This document shows positions 16,704-26,477 of a stretch of 64,000 bases of DNA, piece by piece. The position numbers were made by a program, and so were the translations under genes. The notes beneath the pieces are model-generated. The model saw only the letters and a program-made list of their open reading frames with translations, ran no database searches and was not told the origin of the DNA. Source of the stretch: Litoribacter populi. Its GTDB lineage: Bacteria; Bacteroidota; Bacteroidia; Cytophagales; Cyclobacteriaceae. The stretch is taken from contig NZ_VMKN01000001.1 of assembly GCF_007483685.1 (NCBI RefSeq), positions 1,412,383 through 1,476,382 of the forward strand, in the 5' to 3' direction. How positions within the stretch are numbered: the first letter of the stretch is position 1; every line of letters begins with the position of its first letter.

Positions 16704-18167
16704 ATGAGCTTTCTTTTTATTCGTTCCCATTCCGCCTGGGTATGCCTGGCCATTTCTCTTTTCCTCATGTTGTCGCAACAATCCCTTTCAGCACAAAGCT
16801 GTTCCTGTGAGGAATCCCTGGATGCTTTGGCTGTTGGTGTAGAGCAGAATTATTCCCTGTTTAGGTTCAAAGTGACGGATCAAAACCGGGAGGTGTATGA
16901 GGCATTCACCGCCGTCATGAAGCAGCAAGCGGGAGCTGCCTCGGGTTTTGAGGAGTGCAAACAGGTCCTCAATACCTGGCTGGGCTTTTTTAGGGATGGA
17001 CACATGTGGTTGAATTTTCAGGAAGAAGCAGGGGAGAAAGTTTTTGAGCGGGTTGCCTTGGGGGAAGAAGACTTCAAGAGCAGTTATCTGGCAGCAGCAG
17101 GGGAGCAGGAAGATCTCCTTGGTATCTGGGAAAGCGGGAGCTACCGGGTGGCCATTATAGCCGAAGCGGATCCGGGCGGCAAAAACAGGGATTTTATCGG
17201 TGTTATCCTGGGGAGTGAAAACCCGGACTGGCAGCCCGGTGAGGTGAAGTTTACCCTTCAAAAGGTGTACGGCAATGATTACAAAGCCACTTTTTTCATG
17301 GGAGATCATTCACCCAAAGCGGTAGAATCAAAGTTGAAGCATGGGGGGCTGCTACAATTTGAAGGCTTGAACGATTGGGATAAGGTCTGGCCAGGAAACC
17401 GTGTGGCGCAAAAGAAGCAACCCGAGGCAATGGCCTATGAGGGCTTTCATTTTGAAATACTGGACGGTGGCATTCCTTATTTTAGGTTTCCCGGCTTTAT
17501 GCCTTCCTCCAATGAAAGCCTGAGAAAGGTGCTGGAGGAGTACCATGGGCAGTTAATTAAGGCTCCTTTCATGGTAATGGATGTGCGAAAGAACAGTGGT
17601 GGATATGATTCTGTCTATCACCCCTTGATGCCCTATATCCTGACCGGCCCCATCCAAATGCCCAACGTGTACCACTACCTGAGTGCCTACAACAAAACGC
17701 AGTTAGGTGTGGGAATTACAGAAGAGGAAATCGATGAACTCGAGGACGAGGAGGATAAGGCGCTGTTGAGGCTCTTTTACAGCAGCATGGATACTTTGCT
17801 TGCCTTTGGAGGTGAATCCTATACTTATAGTCCCGATACCATCTATGCCAACCCCGTAAGAGTAGCTATCCTCACTAGTGATAAAACTATCAGTTCCGGA
17901 GAAACCTTTGTATTGAGGGCCAAAAAAAGTTCTAGGGTCACCGTCTATGGGCAAAATACGGCAGGGATAATCGATGGATTCAATGGTGCTGAACTGGAGT
18001 TGGGCTGTATGACGCTGAGGTATCCCTTGAGCGTGAGAGCGCTAGATGTAGATACCAATCCCATTGATCCCTACGGTATTGCTCCGGATGTCTATCTGGA
18101 TAAATCGGTTGATGCCCTGGAATTTGCACTGCGGCATATGAGGCAGTTAGTAAGCGTTACGCAATAA
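16704..18167 (+). CDS. S41-family (tail-specific protease-like) peptidase
   Basis: 487 residues. A signal peptide is followed by a Cys cluster (CSCEESL). The N-terminal helical region carries FFRDGHMWL, then comes a beta domain, then the S41 core from about 260: MVMDVRKNSGGYDSV, and the nucleophile motif TISSGETFVL with Ser397/398, ending in PIDPYGIAPDVYLD. It lacks a recognisable PDZ domain. It is a close paralogue of the gene at 26747 (shared WESGSY, ISSGET/SSGET and GIAPDVY blocks). The two flank the TonB-receptor/LytS operon, suggesting periplasmic peptide or protein processing. Confidence 0.8.
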   Translation: MSFLFIRSHSAWVCLAISLFLMLSQQSLSAQSCSCEESLDALAVGVEQNYSLFRFKVTDQNREVYEAFTAVMKQQAGAASGFEECKQVLNTWLGFFRDGHMWLNFQEEAGEKVFERVALGEEDFKSSYLAAAGEQEDLLGIWESGSYRVAIIAEADPGGKNRDFIGVILGSENPDWQPGEVKFTLQKVYGNDYKATFFMGDHSPKAVESKLKHGGLLQFEGLNDWDKVWPGNRVAQKKQPEAMAYEGFHFEILDGGIPYFRFPGFMPSSNESLRKVLEEYHGQLIKAPFMVMDVRKNSGGYDSVYHPLMPYILTGPIQMPNVYHYLSAYNKTQLGVGITEEEIDELEDEEDKALLRLFYSSMDTLLAFGGESYTYSPDTIYANPVRVAILTSDKTISSGETFVLRAKKSSRVTVYGQNTAGIIDGFNGAELELGCMTLRYPLSVRALDVDTNPIDPYGIAPDVYLDKSVDALEFALRHMRQLVSVTQ

Positions 18168-18454
18168 TGGGGGAGACTAATCGGGGGCCGGAAGGAGGCA
18201 AGTCTAGTTGGCTTCCCCGATTATTTCGGGATTACCCCGCGCCTAAGGGACGTTTACCCGGGCAACTTAATGACGTTTTGAGAATTCAAACGCACCATAC
18301 AAGAAAGATAAGCCCATATCGGTATAAGTAGTTGGTAATTTCTCAAAATTATAGTAAAATTATACCCAGTTAAAAAACTAGATTTCTTTTTAAAACCTAT
18401 TTTTCTACGCTTGGTTAGGTCAAGGATAAATAGATGCCATTTAAAATTTATGAG

Positions 18455-18964
18455 ATGAAAGGAATTCCCTTTGCACTGTTTATCCTTTGCATATTTTTCT
18501 CTTGCAGTGCCCAAACAGAACAACAGCAGGAATATTTGAGGTGGATTGGCGATATCGCTCACGACCCAAAAGTGGATGAGGTTGATTTTGAAATTTGCGG
18601 GAGCGACAGCATGGTCTATCAATATTTCAGCCTTACCCACGAAGACCATATCAAGGAAGAGAAGCCCTACATCGAGGACTATTTTCTTAAAAACTACAAT
18701 TCTGTAAACTTAGATCAATCGGGCTGGATAAGGATCCGGTTCATCGTCAATTGCAAAGGTGAGGCTGGCCGGTTTAGGATGACGGAATCTGATGAGAATT
18801 ATAAAGAAAGACCATTCGACCAAAAGATCTCTGACCAACTCTTATCGCTGACAAAATCGCTGGACGCCTGGAATGGATTCGAAACTGCCGAACAACCCAT
18901 TGACTATTACCAATACTTAGTGTTCAAAATCCACCAAGGTAGAATCGAAGAAATCCTGCCCTAA
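18455..18964 (+). CDS. putative lipoprotein of unknown function
   Basis: The ATG at 18455 is preferred over 18434 because it starts a clean signal peptide (MKGIPFALFILCIFF) with Cys in SCSAQ. 169 residues. The C-terminal part (WIRIRFIVNCKGEAGRFRM and PIDYYQYLVFKI) resembles the fold and strand order of TonB C-terminal-like domains seen in standalone Bacteroidota lipoproteins. That likeness is weak. It is followed 77 bp later by the TPR gene, probably co-transcribed. Confidence 0.65.
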   Translation: MKGIPFALFILCIFFSCSAQTEQQQEYLRWIGDIAHDPKVDEVDFEICGSDSMVYQYFSLTHEDHIKEEKPYIEDYFLKNYNSVNLDQSGWIRIRFIVNCKGEAGRFRMTESDENYKERPFDQKISDQLLSLTKSLDAWNGFETAEQPIDYYQYLVFKIHQGRIEEILP

Positions 18965-19041
18965 GTTAATTTGTTGATGGGAAAGAGACTTCGAGGTTTC
19001 ATCGTGGGAAAACTTGATTTAGAAGAGTAAATTTTAACCTC

Positions 19042-19866
19042 ATGAAATATTCGCTTACCGCTATGCTATTCCTCTTGGTTTTAGCTACTTCACTTGCCCA
19101 GCCAAACTGCAACTATTTCAAACTGAACGGTGAAATGAAGCGGTATGAAGCCTGTTTGGAAGCCGAAAAAGCTGCAGGCCATTATCAGTTCAGCAAGGAA
19201 TACCAACAGGTATTTGACAGGGTTATCCAGATGGATCCTACCTGGGCCTATCCCTACAGGGCAAAATCTGTGGCTTATCTCAAAAGCGGAGACTTTATTG
19301 AATGGAAAAAGCTCATTGATAAGGCTGTGGAATATGATACCTTAGGCTATCTTGAATATCGGGGTTGGTGCAGGTATCAGTTTTTCAGAGATTACAAAGG
19401 TGCCATTGAAGACCTTTTGCTTTTGAAAAAATTGACCAACAATGATATGGGAATATCTGTAAATGGCCATTACCATCTGGACATCGCCTTGGCACTCTGC
19501 TATAAGGCTATTGGAAAGACCGATTTGGCTATTGATCTTATTCTGGAAAAGCTTGGGGATGAAACATATTTTGTTGGAGTATATGACCAACTGCATCTGG
19601 GGGTAATGTACCTGGAAAAAGGAAATTACGCCAAGGCCATTGAATTTCTGGACAAACAGAAAAAGATAAACGACCTATCAGAAAACAGATACTATGCTGC
19701 ACTTGCCCATAAGGCCTTAAACCAAAAAGAGGCCTATGTAGAAAACCTGTCCCTCGCTCGTGAATACTACCAAAACAAACAAAGGATGCACGACGTCTAT
19801 ACCCATCATATGGATAAGGTATATATGAGTACGATTGAAAATGAGGAGCGAAATGGTGCCAATTAA
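19042..19866 (+). CDS. secreted TPR protein
   Basis: 274 residues with a signal peptide (MKYSLTAMLFLLVLATSLAQ). Repeated helical pairs follow at about 45-110 (PTWAYPYRAKSVAYLKSGDF), 110-165 and 175-235 (QLHLGVMYLEKGNYAKAIEF), typical TPR spacing with small residues at conserved positions. It probably acts as a periplasmic protein-protein scaffold. Function unknown. It lies upstream of the LytTR operator and TonB-receptor operon but is not obviously part of it. Confidence 0.75.
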   Translation: MKYSLTAMLFLLVLATSLAQPNCNYFKLNGEMKRYEACLEAEKAAGHYQFSKEYQQVFDRVIQMDPTWAYPYRAKSVAYLKSGDFIEWKKLIDKAVEYDTLGYLEYRGWCRYQFFRDYKGAIEDLLLLKKLTNNDMGISVNGHYHLDIALALCYKAIGKTDLAIDLILEKLGDETYFVGVYDQLHLGVMYLEKGNYAKAIEFLDKQKKINDLSENRYYAALAHKALNQKEAYVENLSLAREYYQNKQRMHDVYTHHMDKVYMSTIENEERNGAN

Positions 19867-19952
19867 CTGATTGTTTGACATCCGAGTGATAAATTTTCAC
19901 CCACTAAAAGCCAGCTCTAAGCTTTCGAAACTCAAGCAACAACAGGAATCGT

Positions 19953-19990
19953 TTTAGTCGAAAATAACCCCGCCTTCGTCTAAAAGAATT
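19953..19990 (+). promoter_or_regulatory. candidate LytTR operator (copy A)
   Basis: TTTAGTCGAAAA-N13-GTCTAAAAGAATT, a direct repeat GTCGAAAA / GTCTAAAA starting at 19957 and 19978, exactly 21 bp apart. The same sequence with the same N13 spacing recurs at 26478-26515. Direct repeats two helical turns apart are the usual LytTR site layout. It lies about 60 bp upstream of the TonB-receptor start, so the operon is probably controlled by its own regulator. Confidence 0.6.
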
Positions 19991-20048
19991 GCTGCCCGGG
20001 TGGATTGGTCCTTAATTCGGATATTCAATTATTTTAAATCTTTTGGTC

Positions 20049-22478
20049 ATGAAAAAAGCTGGCTTTTCGGCGCTGTTGTTTGTGTATTGTTGTTTTTGTT
20101 TAGGGTTTGAGATTATGGCTCAGGGGCAGATTCAGGGGCGGATATTGGAATCCGGGGCCTCGGGGGCGGCCTTTGCGACCGTTACGCTGCTGAACGCTGC
20201 AGATAGCAGTATGGCAAAAGGTGCCATTACGGACGAAAACGGAATTTTTCTGCTTCAGCAGGTAAGTTCGGGAAGTTATCTCCTTTCGGTTTCTTCGGTA
20301 GGTTTCATGCCCTATGTAGGAAGTCCTTTTGGGTTTAATGCCAACCAGACTCCGCTTAAAATGAAGGAAATCATTTTAAGCCAAACTGAATTAGGCTTGG
20401 ATGAGGTGGTGGTCAGTGCGCAAAGACCAGTGGTGGAGCGGAAATCCGACAGGTTTGTGATGGATGTGACGGCCAGTTCCTTCCAGGCGGAAAACCTGCT
20501 GGATATCTTCAGGGCCCTGCCTTTTGTGCAGGTACAGGGCGAGGGCATTTCCATCAACGGTAAGGCAGGCATCCTGATCGTGCTGGACAATGTCCAGATG
20601 CCGGGTGCCACCATGAGTTCCATCCTGGAAACAATGACCGGGGATGAAATCGAGAACATTGAATTCATTACCAACCCCTCCTCCCGATATCCTTCCAACA
20701 TCAACTCAGTCATCAAAATCACTACCAAAAAATCGAAGAACTATGGCCTTTCGGGTACTGCCAGGACCACCCTGTCGCAAGGCAGAAGGTTCAGGTCCAG
20801 TACCGGGGTACAATTGACCTATAGGAAGGAAAAATGGCTGGTGGACCTCAACCTTACCTATGGCTTGCAGGATTGGCTTTTTACAAGAGAGGGGCACCGT
20901 TTGTTTGCTGTAGATGGTACCGAAATGGCTATTAGTGAGTCCAGCGAAGGGTCTACCTTGTCCGGAAGATTGGGACTTAGAGGGAGATTTGAATATTACC
21001 TCAACAAAAACCACAAGATAGGTTTCCAAAACTTCAATTCTTTAAGGTCAATTCAAGAGGGATCATTTAATAGGCAGACACTTCGGTTTTCTGAAAGGCC
21101 CCATCAGAGTCCCGATTCTTTGCTGGTGTCGCATATGGTCAATTCCGGTCACCGGACTTCAGAGAATTACAGTTTTTATTATTCAGGCCAATTGGACAGC
21201 TTGGGCAAGCAGTTGGATGTGGTTTTTACCTATTCCCCATTGGCCGTTGATGAACTGGATGTAATGAGACAGCAGGATATCATTTCTCCCGAGGGACAGG
21301 TTTTGACTCCTTTGAGAAGATTCAGAAACAGGAATGTCTCCAATGCGGAGATTCTTGTGACGCAGGTGGACTTGGATTTGCCTTTCCATAATGGCTGGCA
21401 GGCAACAGCAGGCACTAAGCTTGCCTTTTCCACCAACAATACCCGTCCTACCCAGGAACTGTTGACCCCAACTGGATATGTAGTGGACGAGGCCTTTACT
21501 TTCAGCAATAATTTTGAGGAAAATATCTTGGCTGCATATGGCAATGTGAATAAAAGCTTTGGGAAAACCCAGTTGAGTGCCGGATTGAGAATGGAGCATT
21601 CCACCATGCTGGTGAGGGATTTGAAAACACAAACCGAAATCGTCAACAGAAAGCTGACGGATTTCTTCCCGACCTTCCAACTGACCAGACCCATGTCAGA
21701 GCATTGGGTACTGTCAGCCAACTACCGGGAAACCATCAACAGGCCCGGATTTAATTCCCTGACTCCATTTCAGGTTTATGTGGATGACTATACCAATGTA
21801 TCCGGCAATCCAAGGCTGAGACCCCAGTACAACAGGTCCTTCAGTGTGAACAGTGTCATTAAAAACAACCTTTTCGTTGAGCTGGAATACCAAAAGCAGG
21901 TGGATGCGAGCACGAACCTGCCTGTCTTCAACAACGGGGCTTTTGTCCTGAGCCCCACTAATTTCAATTTGGATTATTATAGTACCACAATAAATTATAG
22001 TTTTGATTTCACGAACTGGTGGTCCGGAAGTGTGTTTGGCATGGGAGCGATTTACAACGGGGAAATATATGAACAGGCTTTCGAAAACCTGTCCATTCCC
22101 AGGAGTTTTTTCCAGACCTATGGTTTCAACAATACTATCAGTCTTCCCAAGGGCATGAGCCTGGATTTGGCATATAGTATCCAAGAGCCTTTTGATTATG
22201 GGTTGGTGAGGACCGTCAGAAGCCAGTACACCAGGATAGCCTTAAAAGGGAACCTGCTGGACAATAATCTACAATATGTGATTTCCGGGCTGGATTTGTT
22301 CAGGACCAGCTTTGATGGGGGAGAGGTTACTTCCTACAATGGCTTTCTGCGGTCTAGGGAATACCATGACGCCAGGAGGGTGCAGCTGGGATTGGTCTAT
22401 AAGTTTGGAAAGAAAACCGTCAAAGGGGCTAATAGTCAAAAACTAGGCAACGAGGATGTGATCAATCGGGCTAATTAA
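20049..22478 (+). CDS. TonB-dependent receptor-like outer-membrane beta-barrel protein
   Basis: The ATG at 20049 is chosen over a TTG six bases upstream. 809 residues. A signal peptide ends near EIMAQ, then a carboxypeptidase-regulatory-like domain (about 25-105: ITDENGIFLLQQVSSGSYLL), a plug (about 120-225: GLDEVVVSAQRPVVERKSDR, GEGISINGKAGILIVLDN, ENIEFITNPSSRYPS) and a barrel of the OMP_b-brl_3 type with many aromatic-girdle strands. A substrate cannot be named. It is the first gene of an operon with three LytS kinases and a LytTR regulator (35-bp gap to the first kinase), which suggests that uptake and signalling are linked. Confidence 0.9.
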   Translation: MKKAGFSALLFVYCCFCLGFEIMAQGQIQGRILESGASGAAFATVTLLNAADSSMAKGAITDENGIFLLQQVSSGSYLLSVSSVGFMPYVGSPFGFNANQTPLKMKEIILSQTELGLDEVVVSAQRPVVERKSDRFVMDVTASSFQAENLLDIFRALPFVQVQGEGISINGKAGILIVLDNVQMPGATMSSILETMTGDEIENIEFITNPSSRYPSNINSVIKITTKKSKNYGLSGTARTTLSQGRRFRSSTGVQLTYRKEKWLVDLNLTYGLQDWLFTREGHRLFAVDGTEMAISESSEGSTLSGRLGLRGRFEYYLNKNHKIGFQNFNSLRSIQEGSFNRQTLRFSERPHQSPDSLLVSHMVNSGHRTSENYSFYYSGQLDSLGKQLDVVFTYSPLAVDELDVMRQQDIISPEGQVLTPLRRFRNRNVSNAEILVTQVDLDLPFHNGWQATAGTKLAFSTNNTRPTQELLTPTGYVVDEAFTFSNNFEENILAAYGNVNKSFGKTQLSAGLRMEHSTMLVRDLKTQTEIVNRKLTDFFPTFQLTRPMSEHWVLSANYRETINRPGFNSLTPFQVYVDDYTNVSGNPRLRPQYNRSFSVNSVIKNNLFVELEYQKQVDASTNLPVFNNGAFVLSPTNFNLDYYSTTINYSFDFTNWWSGSVFGMGAIYNGEIYEQAFENLSIPRSFFQTYGFNNTISLPKGMSLDLAYSIQEPFDYGLVRTVRSQYTRIALKGNLLDNNLQYVISGLDLFRTSFDGGEVTSYNGFLRSREYHDARRVQLGLVYKFGKKTVKGANSQKLGNEDVINRAN

Positions 22479-22513
22479 GTTGGGAAGAAAATACACTGAT
22501 AATATTGATTTAA

Positions 22514-23608
22514 GTGGTAGAAACATTAAAAAACAATTTCCCCGTTTTTTCGGGTGTTAACAATTCCAGGGGCTGGTATTTAGGCTCCTGGATTTTAATT
22601 TTCCTCATCTGGATATGGAATATTTCGATTTTGTTCAAGGCGGAATACTTGAGTCAGCTCACCTTGCTGTATACCATCTTTGTATTCTCCCTTATTCTTT
22701 TAAACCATTATTTTTTGTTTAATTGGGGGGAAAAGCTTTTGCACAGAAAATATCATATTACTTATATTTTTATGTTAATCCTGCTTTTTGGTTTGTCATA
22801 TATTGCTCCCTTGTCCCTAGAATTTTTTGCAGGGCAGTTTCCTGAATATACTCATATGGCAGTGCTCAGCCAGCGGTACGGTATACGCTCATTTTCTGAT
22901 GTTTTTTCTCTTCTACCATTTATCTGGGTTTTAACATCAGTCCTTTTTGGTAATATTATGACGGCTACGTTTGAAGCATTTATCAGAAACTATGAGACCA
23001 ATAAAAGGAATATCTTACTTCAAAAGGAGAAGACAGAGATTGAACTGAATTTCTTGAAAGCCCAGTTTCACCCCCACTTCCTTTTCAATACGCTGAACAA
23101 CATTTACGGCTTGGTCATGGAGAATGAGCAAGCGGGTGAAGCAGTATTGAAAATGTCTGATTTGCTAAGGTTTTCCCTGTATGAGAGCGAGGAAGACAGC
23201 ATCCCCCTTAGCAGGGAAATCCAGTTTTTGGAAGATTATATCCATTTGGAAAGAATCCGGCATCACGAGCATGTCACCATTGATTTTGAAGTAAAAGTAG
23301 AAGATCAGGAATCGCCTATTGCTCCCCTTTTGTTGATCACTTTTGTGGAAAATGCCTTCAAGCATGGAGTGAACAACAGTATCCGTAATTCTTGGGTGAA
23401 TATATGCTTAATGCAAAAGGGAAATACCATTGCTTTTGAAGTGTCCAATAGTAAACCTGCCCAAAGCAGTAAAGAAGAAGTGCCTGGAGGCATAGGCCTC
23501 GAAAATGTAAAACGAAGGCTGACCCTCCTTTATCCTCAAAAATATGAACTTGTGGTATCCGACAAGAAGGGTGTTTTTTCCTTAGCATTAAAATTGGCTA
23601 CAACATGA
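22514..23608 (+). CDS. LytS-type histidine kinase 1
   Basis: GTG start at 22514. 364 residues. Four membrane helices (about 20-165), a short coiled coil, then the His_kinase domain with phosphoacceptor His in AQFHPHFLFNTLNNIYGLVM. An ATPase region follows with FVENAFKHGVNNS (N box) and GGIGLENVKRRL (G box). The catalytic half is very similar to that of kinases 2 and 3, whereas the membrane half differs. Its stop overlaps the next ATG by 4 bp. Confidence 0.9.
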   Translation: MVETLKNNFPVFSGVNNSRGWYLGSWILIFLIWIWNISILFKAEYLSQLTLLYTIFVFSLILLNHYFLFNWGEKLLHRKYHITYIFMLILLFGLSYIAPLSLEFFAGQFPEYTHMAVLSQRYGIRSFSDVFSLLPFIWVLTSVLFGNIMTATFEAFIRNYETNKRNILLQKEKTEIELNFLKAQFHPHFLFNTLNNIYGLVMENEQAGEAVLKMSDLLRFSLYESEEDSIPLSREIQFLEDYIHLERIRHHEHVTIDFEVKVEDQESPIAPLLLITFVENAFKHGVNNSIRNSWVNICLMQKGNTIAFEVSNSKPAQSSKEEVPGGIGLENVKRRLTLLYPQKYELVVSDKKGVFSLALKLATT

Positions 23609-24669
23609 AGTGGGTCGGAAAAAACATGAGGCAAGCCCAAATTGGGCTATTGGTAGTGCTTTGGGTGTTAATAGGGACCAATGTACAGCTTATCTTTGAA
23701 GTCCCTTTTTATGACTTCCCGGTGTTGGTGTACTCCATCTACATCTTATGTCTGGTATTGTTTAATTTTTGGGTTTCCTATAAAATTTTTCATGTGCCCA
23801 TTATATGGGTGAGGGTACTGCTGTTGCTGATTGTATCAACACTCCTTTACGGAATTGGTTTTTTCCTCCTCGTATTCCCTTTAAAATATTTTATCCAAAT
23901 ATATGCTGATATTCCTATGGTGGTCAGATGGCATGAGAGGGCTTTCGTAAATGCACATGAAAACTTGTTTAGTTTGGTCAGTGTGGGCTGGATGATTGAA
24001 TTCATTTACTTCCCTTTCATCCTTTATTCCTGTGGTTTTATGATGATGAAGCATATGGCTGCAGTCAATAAGAAGGCAGACCTATTGGTATTGAATGCAG
24101 GCTTGGAACTTGAAAACCTGAAGAACCAATTCCACCCGCACTTTCTTTTCAACACCCTCAACAATATTTACGGTTTGGTCATGACCAACGAGCAAGCGGG
24201 TGATGCAGTCTTGAAGTTATCCGGGCTTTTGAGGTTTTCCTTATATGAAAGCAAGGAAGACCGCATACCGCTCAGCAGGGAAATCCGGTTTTTGGAAGAT
24301 TATATCCATTTGGAGAAAATCCGGCATCACGAGCATGTATCTATAGATTTTGAGGTGACAGTGGAAGATGATGATTCTCCTATTGCTCCCCTTTTGCTGA
24401 TCACTTTTGTAGAGAATGCCTTTAAGCATGGGGTGAACAGCAGTATCCGTAATTCCTGGGTTAAAATTAATTTGAGGCAACAGGAAAACATCATAACCTT
24501 TGAAGTGTCCAACAGTAAACCTGCCAAAGGAAGTAAAAAAGAAGGGCCAGGAGGCATAGGCCTTGAAAATGTAAAGCGAAGGCTGACGCTGCTTTATCCC
24601 CAAAAGCATGAGCTTGTGGTGTCCGATCAGCAGGAGGTTTTTTCCCTAACATTTAAAATTACTACATGA
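23605..24669 (+). CDS. LytS-type histidine kinase 2
   Basis: 354 residues. Membrane part with about four helices (GLLVVLWVLIGTNVQLIF; ILYSCGFMMMKHMAAV as last helix) and kinase domain with NQFHPHFLFNTLNNIYG and FVENAFKHGVNSS. It has four-base overlaps with the genes on both sides. Its membrane domain resembles kinase 3 (both carry CGxxMMKHMAAV and F-QIYA-IP segments), so 2 and 3 look like the later duplication, while its catalytic half is closest to kinase 1. Confidence 0.9.
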   Translation: MKWVGKNMRQAQIGLLVVLWVLIGTNVQLIFEVPFYDFPVLVYSIYILCLVLFNFWVSYKIFHVPIIWVRVLLLLIVSTLLYGIGFFLLVFPLKYFIQIYADIPMVVRWHERAFVNAHENLFSLVSVGWMIEFIYFPFILYSCGFMMMKHMAAVNKKADLLVLNAGLELENLKNQFHPHFLFNTLNNIYGLVMTNEQAGDAVLKLSGLLRFSLYESKEDRIPLSREIRFLEDYIHLEKIRHHEHVSIDFEVTVEDDDSPIAPLLLITFVENAFKHGVNSSIRNSWVKINLRQQENIITFEVSNSKPAKGSKKEGPGGIGLENVKRRLTLLYPQKHELVVSDQQEVFSLTFKITT

Positions 24670-25739
24670 TGGGTTGGGTGGAAAAAGATTATAAACGAGC
24701 CCAAATTTGGTTCCTGATATTTCTTTGGGTTTTGATGACAGGCATGGCACAGGTAAGCCTCGGAATTCCACTTTATGACTTTCCCATTTGGGTGTTCTCC
24801 CTGTCTATCATGGGTCTTGTAATGTTGAATTTTTGGGCGCTCGATACCGTCCTTCGGGTGCCTAAAGTATGGGAGAGGGTATTTTTATTACTTATTGCTT
24901 CGACAATCCTATACTTTATAAATTATTTTCTCACCGTCTACCCATTAAAATATTTCATGCAAATATATGCGGGTATTCCCCGGTTGGTCAGGTGGTATGG
25001 ATTGGCTTATGTAGATGCTTTTGACAAAGTGTTTACCCTTATCGGTTTTGCCTGGGTGAGTACCTATATTTATTTACCCCTTGTAATCTATACCTGTGGT
25101 TATGTCATGATGAAGCATATGGCTGCGGTCAAAAACAACGCAGACCTGATGGTATTGAACGCAGGCCTGGAGCTGGAAAACCTGAAGGCACAGTTCCACC
25201 CGCACTTTCTTTTCAATACCCTCAACAATATCTACGGCTTGGTGATGGAGAATGAGAAAGCCGGAGAGGCGGTGTTGAAGATGTCCGATTTGTTGAGATT
25301 TTCCCTGTATGAGAGCCAGGAGTCCAGCATTCCCCTTAGCCGGGAAATACAGTTTTTGGAAGATTATATACACCTGGAAAAAATCAGGCACCACGATCAT
25401 GTGGCCATTGATTTTGATGTGAAAGTGACAAACATGGAAACTCCCATTGCTCCCCTCTTGCTGATCTCCTTTGTTGAAAATGCCTTCAAGCACGGGGTAA
25501 ACAAAAGCATAGCAGCCTCCTGGGTCAAGATAAACCTCACCCAAGAAGGGAATTCGCTGAGCTTCGTTGTCTGCAATAGCATACCGCAAAACAAGCAACC
25601 GTTAGAAGTGGGAGGGATAGGACTCGAAAACGCGCAAAGAAGACTTGAACTGCTTTATCCAGAAAAACACACCTTTAAGGTTTCGGTGGAAGAAAATACT
25701 TTTAAAATAGCTTTAACTATAATTGACCATGGAAATTAA
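24666..25739 (+). CDS. LytS-type histidine kinase 3
   Basis: 357 residues. Four membrane helices, coiled-coil link, kinase domain with AQFHPHFLFNTLNNIYG, SFVENAFKHGVNKS and GGIGLENAQRRLELLYP. It overlaps the regulator gene by 11 bp (regulator ATG at 25729). All three kinases keep the key residues and so could phosphorylate the single regulator. Possibly each senses a different input through its divergent membrane domain, or they form heterodimers. Confidence 0.9.
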   Translation: MMGWVEKDYKRAQIWFLIFLWVLMTGMAQVSLGIPLYDFPIWVFSLSIMGLVMLNFWALDTVLRVPKVWERVFLLLIASTILYFINYFLTVYPLKYFMQIYAGIPRLVRWYGLAYVDAFDKVFTLIGFAWVSTYIYLPLVIYTCGYVMMKHMAAVKNNADLMVLNAGLELENLKAQFHPHFLFNTLNNIYGLVMENEKAGEAVLKMSDLLRFSLYESQESSIPLSREIQFLEDYIHLEKIRHHDHVAIDFDVKVTNMETPIAPLLLISFVENAFKHGVNKSIAASWVKINLTQEGNSLSFVVCNSIPQNKQPLEVGGIGLENAQRRLELLYPEKHTFKVSVEENTFKIALTIIDHGN

Positions 25740-26469
25740 CCTTTCCTGCCTCATCATTGAAGATGAGCCCATTGCACAGCAGGTTATTGAGAACCATATC
25801 CAGAAGGTGCCCTTTTTGACCTTGTTGAAGAAGTCCAACAATGCCATCGAAGGTTTCAAGGATATCCAGGAACTGAAGCCTGACCTGGTTTTTCTGGACA
25901 TCCAGATGCCGGAGATGAGCGGACTGGAAATGCTTAAGATATTACAGCAATTTCGTCCCCAGATCATCCTGACGACTGCCTTTCCCCAATTTGCATTGGA
26001 GGGATTTGAAATGGAGGTATCCGATTACCTGTTGAAGCCCATATCATTTGACAGGTTTTACAAGGCCGTGTATAAGGTCTATGACCATACCCACACCAAG
26101 CGGGAGCTTTCCTCTTTGAAGGAGACTTACCAGAAGCCAGGAAGCCCAAGGGAAGTGTTTTGGGTAAAGGAGGGCGGAAAATCCATACAGCTTACTTTTA
26201 AGGAAGTCCATATGGTCACAGGCTTGAAAGATTATGTGCAGATTCACCTGGAAGGCAGAAACATCATCACCTACCTTACCATGAAAAGGATGGAAGAAGT
26301 CCTGCCGGATCAGGATTTTATGCGTGTCAGTAGATCCTGCATCATTCAAAAATCATCCATCAGGGCTATCAATGGGAATATGATAGAAACCGCTTTGGGG
26401 GACGAAGTACTGATCGGCCCCACCTATCGGGAAGCCATCAAAAGTGAAATCCAGGAGTGGTTTCGGTAG
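25729..26469 (+). CDS. LytTR response regulator of the triple-kinase operon
   Basis: The ATG at 25729 is preferred over a TTG at 25723. 246 residues. Receiver (IIEDEPIAQ pocket, phosphoacceptor Asp in LVFLDIQMPEMSG, Lys in LLKPISF), a linker, then a LytTR domain (about 150-245: FKEVHMVTGLKDYVQIHL, DFMRVSRSCIIQKSSI). The expected targets are the paired GTCKAAAA sites 60 bp upstream of the receptor gene and 10-45 bp after its own stop. Confidence 0.92.
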   Translation: MEINLSCLIIEDEPIAQQVIENHIQKVPFLTLLKKSNNAIEGFKDIQELKPDLVFLDIQMPEMSGLEMLKILQQFRPQIILTTAFPQFALEGFEMEVSDYLLKPISFDRFYKAVYKVYDHTHTKRELSSLKETYQKPGSPREVFWVKEGGKSIQLTFKEVHMVTGLKDYVQIHLEGRNIITYLTMKRMEEVLPDQDFMRVSRSCIIQKSSIRAINGNMIETALGDEVLIGPTYREAIKSEIQEWFR

Positions 26470-26477
26470 GCTCGGCC

